64,000 bases of DNA. It comes from Archangiaceae bacterium (GTDB lineage Bacteria > Myxococcota > Myxococcia > Myxococcales > Myxococcaceae). This document shows positions 18,392-25,422 of the stretch, one piece after another. Each line of letters opens with the position of its first letter. Positions within the stretch are counted from its first letter, which is position 1. The notes below the pieces were generated by a model that was not told the origin of the DNA, did not search any database, and worked only from the letters and a program-made list of their open reading frames with translations. Location of the stretch: assembly GCA_016879935.1 (NCBI GenBank), contig JAACJQ010000378.1, forward strand, positions 1 through 64,000, written 5' to 3'. The position numbers and the translations under genes were made by a program.

Positions 18392-19743
18392 AGAAGCAGA
18401 AGGTGATGGTGGTCGACGATCACCCCGAGATGGGGCTGCTGCTGGCCGACCCGCTGCGTGACGCGGACTACGAGGTGTCGTTGTGCAACGGTGGCGCGCA
18501 GGCGATCGCGGCGCTCTCTGCGGCTCCGCCCGATCTCGTGCTCACCGATCTGCGCATGAAAGACGTCGACGGCTTCGACGTGCTCGCGGCGGCCAGCCGC
18601 ATCTCGCCGCCCGTGCCCGTGCTGGTGATGACCGCGTTCGGCGGCGTGGAGTCGGCCGTGGAGGCGATCAAACGTGGGGCCGCGCACTACTTCACCAAGC
18701 CCTTCGCCATCGACGAGGTGCTCGTCTTCGTTCGCCGCGCGCTCGACGAAGCGACCGTTCGGGCCGAGCACCGCGAGTTCAAACACCGCCTCGGGCTCCA
18801 CCGCCTCGTCGGGCAGAGCCACACGATGCGGGCGCTCGAGCGCGCCCTGCCCCGTCTCGCGAACAGCGATGCGTCGGTGCTCATTCGTGGCGAGAGCGGC
18901 ACGGGCAAGGAGTTGGTCGCGCGCAGCATTCACGAGCTCAGTCCGCGTTCGTCGCAGGCCTTCGTCGCGGTGAACTGCAGCGCGATTCCAGAGCACCTGC
19001 TCGAGAGCGAGCTCTTCGGCCACGCCCGGGGCGCCTTCACCGGAGCCGCCCAGGCCCGCCGCGGGCTCTTCGCGGAGGCCGATGGCGGCACCCTGTTTCT
19101 CGACGAGATCGGAGACATGCCGGTCGAGCTGCAGTCGCGGCTGCTCCGCGTGTTGCAAGACGGCGTGGTGCGCCCGGTCGGCGCCGATCAGTCGCGACCC
19201 ACGAACGTGCGGGTGATCGCGGCCACCCACCAGAACCTCGAGGAACGCATCGCGAGCAACCAGTTCCGAGGAGATCTCTTCTATCGGCTCAACGTGTTGC
19301 GAGTGCAGGTGCCGGCGCTGCGGGAGCGCCTCGAAGACGTGCCGCTGCTGGTCGCCACGTTCCTCGCCGAGGTGCGCAGCCGCGCGCCACGAACCGTCGT
19401 GGAGCGCTTCTCGACGCCGGCCATGCACGCCCTGCAGCAGCGCACCTGGCCCGGGAACGTGCGCGAGCTGCAGAACCTCGTCGAGCGCGTTGCGGTGCTC
19501 GTCGACAAGCCCACCGTCGAGCTCGAAGACATTGAGCCCGATCTGCCGGCGAAGCTCGACGACGGCCTCAACCTGCAGACGGCGGTCGCGCGCCGGCTCA
19601 CGCTGCGGCAGGTGGAGCAGGACTACATCGCGGCGGTCGTGAAGGCCTGCGGCGGCAACAAGACGCACGCCGCCGAGATCCTCGGCATCGACGTCTCCAC
19701 GATTCACCGTCGCGGCCGGCGCACCGGAGCCGATGACGAGTGA
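18388..19743 (+). CDS. NtrC-family sigma-54-dependent response regulator
   Basis: 451 residues. The receiver domain has the acidic pair Asp10-Asp11, phosphoacceptor Asp54 (VLTDLRM) and Lys in FTKPF. The AAA+ domain has Walker A GESGTGKE (168-175), the sigma-54-contacting loop GAFTGA (215-220), Walker B GGTLFLDEIGDM and the arginine region RGDLFYRLNV. The C-terminal Fis-type HTH is NKTHAAEILGIDVSTIHRRG. GAFTGA is intact, so it should activate sigma-54 promoters. Coupled to the kinase by ATGA. Likely targets are the kinase operon itself (16320) and the adaptor gene (19812), both with -24/-12 elements. Confidence 0.93.
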   Translation: MKKQKVMVVDDHPEMGLLLADPLRDADYEVSLCNGGAQAIAALSAAPPDLVLTDLRMKDVDGFDVLAAASRISPPVPVLVMTAFGGVESAVEAIKRGAAHYFTKPFAIDEVLVFVRRALDEATVRAEHREFKHRLGLHRLVGQSHTMRALERALPRLANSDASVLIRGESGTGKELVARSIHELSPRSSQAFVAVNCSAIPEHLLESELFGHARGAFTGAAQARRGLFAEADGGTLFLDEIGDMPVELQSRLLRVLQDGVVRPVGADQSRPTNVRVIAATHQNLEERIASNQFRGDLFYRLNVLRVQVPALRERLEDVPLLVATFLAEVRSRAPRTVVERFSTPAMHALQQRTWPGNVRELQNLVERVAVLVDKPTVELEDIEPDLPAKLDDGLNLQTAVARRLTLRQVEQDYIAAVVKACGGNKTHAAEILGIDVSTIHRRGRRTGADDE

Positions 19744-19769
19744 TGCAACGGTGAGCCCAGCGACCGTTG
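19744..19769. promoter_or_regulatory. Perfect 8-bp inverted repeat, candidate activator site of the adaptor gene
   Basis: GCAACGGT (19744-19751) and ACCGTTGC (19762-19769) are perfect inverses separated by 10 bases. They begin directly after the stop codon of the NtrC-like gene and lie about 57 bases upstream of a sigma-54 element. The left arm is identical to 16284-16291 upstream of the kinase gene. A transcription-terminator hairpin is an alternative, but no T-run follows. Confidence 0.5.
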
Positions 19770-19811
19770 CGAAATGCGCGAGTCAGCCGGGAATCGCGGC
19801 GGGGCAAGGGT

Positions 19812-19827
19812 TGGCAGGCGGCTTGCT
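19812..19827 (+). promoter_or_regulatory. Sigma-54 (-24/-12) promoter of the adaptor gene
   Basis: TGGCAGGCGGCTTGCT has GG at 19813-19814 and GC at 19825-19826 with exactly 10 bases between, very close to the RpoN consensus TGGCAC-N5-TTGC. The predicted start near 19838 is two bases before the ATG at 19840, the same near-leaderless geometry as at the kinase gene. Confidence 0.65.
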
Positions 19828-19839
19828 GAGCCGCGGAGC

Positions 19840-20901
19840 ATGCTGCGAACGCGTCGGCCGCCGTCGTCACTGAGCGTGGTGCTGTGGGTGGGCGTGGTGA
19901 CGTGGAACGCGATGGCCTGCCTCGACGAGGTGCCGGTCGCGCGCGTTCACGTCTCCCCCGCCGCGCCGATTCGAGTCGAGCTCTCGGAGCTGCGCCGGCC
20001 GCTGCTCGAGCGGCACTGGCCCGGAACGGTTCAGGTCGAGCCCGCCCTCAGCACGCGTATCGACGCGCCCATCGCTGGAGCCGTGGCGCAGGTGCTCGTG
20101 CGTTCTGGCGAGCGGGTGACGCCAGGCCAGAAGCTGTTCTCGGTTCGCGGACCGAGCGCACACACGCTGCAGGCGCGGGCGGCATCGGCACGGGCCCGGC
20201 TCGCGGTCGCGACCACCGAGCTGCGGCGCGCCGAGAGTCTGTTCGAGCACCGGGCGACGACGGCGCAGGCCATCGAGCGGGCGCGCGCCAGCTGCCGGCA
20301 GCTCGAGCTCGAGCGCGCCGCCGCCGATGCTGCGGTGCGCGCAATCGGCGCCCTCGACGAGTCGGGGCTGGCGTGGGCGCGCAGCACGATCGAAGGCACG
20401 GTGATCGAACTCTCGGCCCGGGCCGGGCAGCAGGTCGACCCGCGAAACGATCGCGCGCTCGTTCGGGTGGCCGATCTGAGCGCCGTGAGAATTGCCGTCG
20501 ACGTGCCCCAGCACCTGGCCGCTGCGTTTCCCCAGACGCTGGCCACGGCGACGGCTCCATGCGGAACGGTTCGACTGGGAGCGCCGCAGGTGAGCGAGTG
20601 GGTCGATGCGCGAAAGGGCACGGTGACGCTGTGGTACCCCGCGAAGAACGCCGACCGCTGTCTGCGCGTGAATGCGTTCATCGACGTCACACCTGATGTC
20701 GATGGCGAGGTGACGGTCGTGCGAACCGAGGCGCTGGCTCGCGAGGGAGATCAGCACTTCCTCACGCTCGAAAGCGGTGAAGTCGTTCCGGTAACGACCG
20801 GTGTGTCACTCGATGGGTTGACCGAGGTGCAGCTCGAACCCGGCACGCGATATCGCCTCGACCCGTCCGAGCATGTGAGCCCGAGGCTCTCGCGCCGTTG
20901 A
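19840..20901 (+). CDS. RND-type periplasmic adaptor lipoprotein (CusB/CzcB-like)
   Basis: 353 residues from the ATG at 19840. A basic N-terminus and hydrophobic segment end in lipobox-like AMAC (Cys27). The order of parts is that of membrane-fusion proteins: a lipoyl-like half IDAPIAGAVAQVLVRSGERVTPGQKLFSV, an Ala/Arg/Glu-rich alpha-hairpin (about residues 113-170), the second lipoyl half (STIEGTVIELSARAGQQVDP), a beta-barrel and a membrane-proximal domain. Such adaptors bridge an inner-membrane pump and an outer-membrane channel. No pump or TolC-like gene is nearby, so the partner must be elsewhere or the protein works differently. Probably controlled by the upstream two-component system. 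Confidence 0.8.
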   Translation: MLRTRRPPSSLSVVLWVGVVTWNAMACLDEVPVARVHVSPAAPIRVELSELRRPLLERHWPGTVQVEPALSTRIDAPIAGAVAQVLVRSGERVTPGQKLFSVRGPSAHTLQARAASARARLAVATTELRRAESLFEHRATTAQAIERARASCRQLELERAAADAAVRAIGALDESGLAWARSTIEGTVIELSARAGQQVDPRNDRALVRVADLSAVRIAVDVPQHLAAAFPQTLATATAPCGTVRLGAPQVSEWVDARKGTVTLWYPAKNADRCLRVNAFIDVTPDVDGEVTVVRTEALAREGDQHFLTLESGEVVPVTTGVSLDGLTEVQLEPGTRYRLDPSEHVSPRLSRR

Positions 20902-21016
20902 CCTCGAACACAGCTTGCCTGCCCGATCGCATCGCGCAGTTCGCATTCTCAACTCCAGGAATTGCCCTCTCATTCATGCAAGTGACGACGACCTGAAGCC
21001 ATGGTCGGAATCGCGC

Positions 21017-21376
21017 ATGCGCTCACTGCTCGTCGTGGTTCTGCTGTTCAGCTGCGGTCGTACGCCAGCAGACGTCGACGCGACCGAGGGAGCGGTCGAC
21101 GCAGGTGCCGCGGTGAACACGGCTCCAGTGCGCTGCTGGCCGACCGACACCAACACCAGCTACCGACTCTCGTGCAGTCCACAGTCCGAGCTGTGCGTGA
21201 ACGACTACGCAGGGCTGTCGTCGTTCCCCAAGCCGAACTCGTGCCAGCCGCTGGTGCCCGCGTGCGTCACCGACAGAACGTGCGAGTGCGTGCTGGCGCA
21301 CTTTCATTGCGGCAATTCGACGACCTGCTCGGTCTCGCCGACTGGTGTGCTTCGGGTCGTCTGTCGGCCTGACTGA
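21017..21376 (+). CDS. Small Cys-rich lipoprotein
   Basis: 119 residues from the ATG at 21017, chosen because the signal sequence MRSLLVVVLLFSC with lipobox LFSC starts there; an upstream extension would bury it. The mature part has about ten Cys (CWPTDTNTSYRLSC, CTDRTCEC-like spacing, CGNSTTC), pointing to disulfide-bonded structure outside the cytoplasm. No family recognised. It follows the adaptor gene by about 115 bases on the same strand and could share its transcript. Confidence 0.65.
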   Translation: MRSLLVVVLLFSCGRTPADVDATEGAVDAGAAVNTAPVRCWPTDTNTSYRLSCSPQSELCVNDYAGLSSFPKPNSCQPLVPACVTDRTCECVLAHFHCGNSTTCSVSPTGVLRVVCRPD

Positions 21377-21407
21377 TCACGCTTCAACCGCGAACTCCCG
21401 TGTCTCG

Positions 21408-22355
21408 CTACTCGATGACACCGGCCCGCAGGTGGCCAGCGAGACCACCATCAGCGTTGAGCCCCTCGCACCGCATGGAGCCGAGTCGATCGAACCGCTC
21501 GCGAAAGCACCTGCCGCGCGGCCATAGCTCCGTTGGCGGAAGGCCCCACCGGTCCACGCCGCAGCTGAAGACGGCGCCGACCTCGTCGTAGCGCTCCACG
21601 GGAAGATCGGAGCCCACGCACCGCACACGCGAATCGCCCACAGGTACCTGTCGCGGAGCGCGCGTCTCTTCGCAGAAGACCCGCTGATCGATGGGCACGC
21701 GGCAGGTGCGCTCCGAGAGTTCCCTGCAGCGCGTCGACACCACGCGAGCGCCACCGCAGAACGAGGGTCGATCGCGTCGACGATCGAGCGAGATCACCTC
21801 GACCCCGCCGTCCATCACCCAGACGAACGAGTCGCCGTTCGGCCTGGTGGCGCCCCACCCGCCCGAGGCACGAACACCTTCGATGCAGTCGACGCCCGCG
21901 TCCCCCATGCAAATGACATGGCCCTCCTCTGCGAAGGCGAGCTCGGCGAACGCCATGCGCAGCGAACAGGGGCTGCACTCCTGCTCGTTCACCGTCCAAC
22001 CCGAGACACCCGTTCGGGGCGCGCGAGCGAGCAGCGCGATCAGGGTCTCGCGTGAGACGCTGGTGGTGCTCCAGTCGAGCGGCACCAGCAACCACTCGGG
22101 CAGATCGAACTCGCCAGACTCGAGCGCCCGCCAGCGCGCGATCTCGTCGCCGTCAGCGAAGAAGAGTAGCGCGCGGCCCGGAACTCCGTGCTTCGTAGCT
22201 CGAGGCGGCTGCCCCTTCAGCGACGCCTTCACGACGAGCTGACCGTCGGCAGCAACCTCAGCCTCGACGATCGTGTCAGCCCTCGCGACCAGCGCCTCGA
22301 CCGGCTCCCAGACGGGCCACCACCCAAGGCACGCTGCGAGGATGATCGACGGCAA
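21408..22355 (-). CDS. Secreted Cys-rich hypothetical protein
   Basis: 315 residues read from a TTG at 22355, three bases after the stop of the upstream gene; the start is uncertain. The first 15 residues are hydrophobic (SIILAACLGWWPVW) and could be a signal sequence. The N-terminal 60 residues (RADTIVEAEVAADGQLVVKASLKG) look like a small beta domain. From residue 125 on there are about fifteen Cys (ECSPCSLRMAF, CMGDAGVDCIEG), suggesting an extracytoplasmic, disulfide-rich protein. No family recognised. Confidence 0.6.
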   Translation of the reverse strand: MPSIILAACLGWWPVWEPVEALVARADTIVEAEVAADGQLVVKASLKGQPPRATKHGVPGRALLFFADGDEIARWRALESGEFDLPEWLLVPLDWSTTSVSRETLIALLARAPRTGVSGWTVNEQECSPCSLRMAFAELAFAEEGHVICMGDAGVDCIEGVRASGGWGATRPNGDSFVWVMDGGVEVISLDRRRDRPSFCGGARVVSTRCRELSERTCRVPIDQRVFCEETRAPRQVPVGDSRVRCVGSDLPVERYDEVGAVFSCGVDRWGLPPTELWPRGRCFRERFDRLGSMRCEGLNADGGLAGHLRAGVIE

Positions 22356-22358
22356 CCG

Positions 22359-23021
22359 CTACTCGGCGTTCCAATCGGAAGCGGGGAGGATCTTCCACCC
22401 CGTGTCGACCTTGCCCGCGCGGAAACGCACCACGCGAATCGGCCACTCCCGCGGCGTCTTCGCAGCGCCTTCCTTGCTCAGCACGACCCAGCGGTGCACC
22501 TCGATGGAGTACTTGCCCGAGCCGCCGGCCTTCGCCACCACCGCGCGCATCGGGTTCTTCGGGTGCCAGTAGACCTCTTTACCGACGCGCATCACGTACG
22601 AGAGCACCGGGTGCGCCTTCGTGAACGCCGCGGCCTTCTCACGCGTGGGGCCGAGCAGCTTCGTCGCGTCGGCCTGCGAGACCTCGGTCATCTTCAGATC
22701 GTCTCCGACCTGATCCATGCCCATGAGCTTCGTCAGCGCCGAGCGGCCGGCCTTGTCGAGATCGTTCATCGACTGCACCGCGTGCACGAGATCGGCCTCT
22801 TCCTTCTTCACCGGGTCTTTCGACTTGAACTCCCAGTTGTCGAGGCTGAAGAGCTGCGCGTTCATCGTGACCCCGCCGAGGAGCAGATCTTTGCCCGCCT
22901 CGTCGCCCGCGCCCGTCAGCGCGTTGAGGTAGGTCTCAGCCACCTTCTTCGCGTCAGCGTCGTCCTGCGCAGCAGCCACACCAGCGAACAGCGCCACACC
23001 CAGGGTCAGCAATCGGGACAT
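22359..23021 (-). CDS. Secreted hypothetical protein
   Basis: 220 residues from the ATG at 23021, where a clear signal peptide MSRLLTLGVALFAGVAAAQ with an AAA-Q cleavage site begins. The mature part is a mixed alpha/beta domain (KKVAETYLNALTGAGDEAGKD, then VHRWVVLSKEG and GWKILPASDWNAE) whose layout of an N-terminal helix and C-terminal strands resembles SnoaL/NTF2-like or DUF4878-like periplasmic proteins. That resemblance is weak. It is divergent from the HtrA gene that begins 75 bases away. Confidence 0.65.
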   Translation of the reverse strand: MSRLLTLGVALFAGVAAAQDDADAKKVAETYLNALTGAGDEAGKDLLLGGVTMNAQLFSLDNWEFKSKDPVKKEEADLVHAVQSMNDLDKAGRSALTKLMGMDQVGDDLKMTEVSQADATKLLGPTREKAAAFTKAHPVLSYVMRVGKEVYWHPKNPMRAVVAKAGGSGKYSIEVHRWVVLSKEGAAKTPREWPIRVVRFRAGKVDTGWKILPASDWNAE

Positions 23022-23096
23022 GGGTGACGGTTGTAGCACCGCCACGGGAATGTCGGAGCCCCTTGCGGAGTTGCGCCGACTGCGTATTTCCAGCCC

Positions 23097-24383
23097 ATGA
23101 TCCACGCGCTCGTCGCCACCCTCGCCCTCGTCTCTGGTGATCTCGCCAGCCGCCGCAGCCCCGTGGTGCAGGTGGTCGAACAGGTCTCTCCGGCGGTCGT
23201 CTATGTCGGCACCGTGCAGGTCGTGGAGCGCAGCTTCCGCTCGCGCTCACTCTTCGACGACATGTTCTACGGCCCCAGCGAGGAGCGGCGCGCCGTCGAG
23301 GGCCTCGGCTCGGGCGTGATCGTCGACGCCTCGGGCATCGTCATCACCAACGATCACGTCATTCGTGGAGCCTCCGAGGTGCACGTGGTGCTCGCCGACG
23401 GCCGGCAGCTCGACGCCGAGGTGATCGGCGCAGACGCAGACGCCGATCTCGCCGTCTTGAAGATCGTCGGCAAGGGGCCCTTCCCCACCGCGAAGCTCGG
23501 CACCTCGTCCGACCTCATGATCGGCGAGACCACCATCGCCATCGGCAGCCCGCTCGGCCTCAAGAAGACCGTCACGGTGGGCGTCGTCTCGGCGCTCGGC
23601 CGAACGATTCGGAACGAGGGCCGCACCTTCAACGACTTCATTCAGACCGACGCGTCGATCAACCCGGGCAACTCGGGCGGCCCGTTGCTCAACATCGACG
23701 GCGAGATCATCGGCATCAACAGCGCGATCATCGCGAGCGCGCAGAACATCGGCTTCGCGATCCCCGCCGACAAGGTGCGCCGCATCGTCACCGAGCTCAC
23801 CCAGTTCGGCAAAGTGCGGCCCGCGTGGGTCGGCATCGACGTGCAGGCGCTCACGCCCGAGCTCGGCCGGCAGCTGGGGTGGGATCGTACGTACGGCGCG
23901 GTCGTCACCAACGTCGAGGCGGGCAGCCCGTCCGAGAAGGCGGCGCTCCAGCGCGGAGACATCGTCACGCAGGTCGGCACCACCCAGGTCGAAGACGCCG
24001 ATGACTTTCAGAGCCGCGTACGAGGGTTCACGGCGAAGTCGCCGATTCGCGTGCAGCTCTTCCGCGGCGGAAACGTGCTCGAGACGATCATCACGCCGGT
24101 CGAGTTCCCGGCCGAGCTCGTCGACTCCACCGTGTGGGAGCGCCTCGGCGTTCGGCTCAAGCCGATGGCGAACGTGGGCATGGTGATCGGCGCGGTGCGG
24201 CCGGGCTCGGTCTCGGCCCAGGTCGGTCTGCGCGCCGGAGACGTCATTCGCAAGGTGAACAACCGCGCGGTGCTGAACGCGAACGAGTACCGAGAAGCTG
24301 TGATTCAGGCCCGCGGCACCCGGAGCGTGCTGTTGCTCGTCGTGCGCGGGCAACGCGGCTACTACCTGACGCTCCCCTTCTGA
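23097..24383 (+). CDS. HtrA/Deg-type periplasmic serine protease with two PDZ-like domains
   Basis: 428 residues with a short N-terminal hydrophobic stretch that probably directs export. The trypsin-like domain shows the triad His87 (ITNDHVI), Asp117 (ADLAVLKI) and Ser193 (INPGNSGGPL). A first PDZ domain follows at about residues 240-335 (GAVVTNVEAGSPSEKAAL) and a shorter PDZ-like second at about 345-428 (VRPGSVSAQVGLRAGDVIRKVNN). Its likely role is degradation or refolding of damaged envelope proteins. It stands alone, divergent from a secreted protein gene. Confidence 0.9.
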   Translation: MIHALVATLALVSGDLASRRSPVVQVVEQVSPAVVYVGTVQVVERSFRSRSLFDDMFYGPSEERRAVEGLGSGVIVDASGIVITNDHVIRGASEVHVVLADGRQLDAEVIGADADADLAVLKIVGKGPFPTAKLGTSSDLMIGETTIAIGSPLGLKKTVTVGVVSALGRTIRNEGRTFNDFIQTDASINPGNSGGPLLNIDGEIIGINSAIIASAQNIGFAIPADKVRRIVTELTQFGKVRPAWVGIDVQALTPELGRQLGWDRTYGAVVTNVEAGSPSEKAALQRGDIVTQVGTTQVEDADDFQSRVRGFTAKSPIRVQLFRGGNVLETIITPVEFPAELVDSTVWERLGVRLKPMANVGMVIGAVRPGSVSAQVGLRAGDVIRKVNNRAVLNANEYREAVIQARGTRSVLLLVVRGQRGYYLTLPF

Positions 24384-24387
24384 TGGC

Positions 24388-25356
24388 TCAGTGACTCGCC
24401 CAGAAGAAGGCGATGTCACCGCTTGGGCGAATGAGCAGATGCCCAGCGCCGATGTCACCCAGGTTCACGTCGAACGGCTGGTTGCACTCGAGCTGAAACA
24501 GCTGGCGGGTGAACGACAACGAGCACTCCTGCACGAACGTGGGAAAGCCGCCGAGCTTGTGCACGTTGCGCGCGGCCTTGCCTGAGGCCTTCGCCCAGGA
24601 GCGCCAGGTCGACACGCCGTCATCCTCCGCGCCCCGCAGCAGCACCTCGGTCACCTCACAGGCTTCGTGCTCGAGCTCCGCCCCGAGCGACTCGTCGAGC
24701 TCGGGAGGAAGCTCCTCGAACCGAGTCCACCCGATGATGTTGGTGCGCTGACCTCGACCCGCCGGCCCATCACGCAGCGCTCCAGCCGGAGCGTGTCTTC
24801 GTGCGAGCCACCCATCGAAGATACAGGCGGCGCTCGTCGCCTCCTCGTTCGACCACGACTCGCAGGTGAAGAGCTGCACGAGTTCCTTCGCGCGCAAGGC
24901 CTTGTCGGGCAGCCGTGAACGATCGAGCTCGAGCACCGCGTGGAGCGGTCGTTTGCACGACGGGCAGGCGGGCCAGCTCTCGTGCGGCAGCAACGTCATC
25001 GGCCCACGAACGCGCCCGTGCACGTCGACGCCCTCCCCGAAGGTCGGCGCCCAGGCTGGAGCCACCAGCGCCTCGAACTTCTTTCGCCAGGCTGCCGCCT
25101 TTCGGTCGACGTCGGAGTGCGGATCGTCGGCGACCGGAGCCAGGGCGCTGCTCTCGACGTAGCCCTTCTTCAGCACCTTGCGCACCTCGGCCTCGATGAA
25201 GGCGTCGCGTTCTCCGACTGACGTGAAGCTGCGGTTGCGCGCTCGGCCGCTCGCGCCCCACACCCCAGACGAGATCTCGACCTCGCCGGCCTCCCACGAC
25301 ACGTCCCAGAAGCGCTTCTTCCCTGCCTCCTCGATGACGAAGGTGCGCGTCGGCAT
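24388..25356 (-). CDS. WGR-domain protein with a DUF1963-like C-terminus
   Basis: 322 residues from the ATG at 25356; a GTG seven codons upstream is possible. The first 75 residues carry a WGR domain (KKRFWDVSWEAGEVEISSGV, WGASGRA, VLKKGYVES), a module found in PARP-like and poly-nucleotide-associated proteins. The middle has a CPSCKRPL pair that could be half of a zinc site, and the last 130 residues (LGGFPTFVQ, FQLECNQPFDVNLGDIGAG) resemble DUF1963/YwqG-type domains. Function unknown. It is divergent from the pseudokinase gene (66 bases apart). Confidence 0.7.
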   Translation of the reverse strand: MPTRTFVIEEAGKKRFWDVSWEAGEVEISSGVWGASGRARNRSFTSVGERDAFIEAEVRKVLKKGYVESSALAPVADDPHSDVDRKAAAWRKKFEALVAPAWAPTFGEGVDVHGRVRGPMTLLPHESWPACPSCKRPLHAVLELDRSRLPDKALRAKELVQLFTCESWSNEEATSAACIFDGWLARRHAPAGALRDGPAGRGQRTNIIGWTRFEELPPELDESLGAELEHEACEVTEVLLRGAEDDGVSTWRSWAKASGKAARNVHKLGGFPTFVQECSLSFTRQLFQLECNQPFDVNLGDIGAGHLLIRPSGDIAFFWASH

Positions 25357-25422
25357 GCGCTGACTCTGGCTCAACACGACGTGATTGTTGACCTGAGACC
25401 GTCACCGCCTACGGTCGGAACC

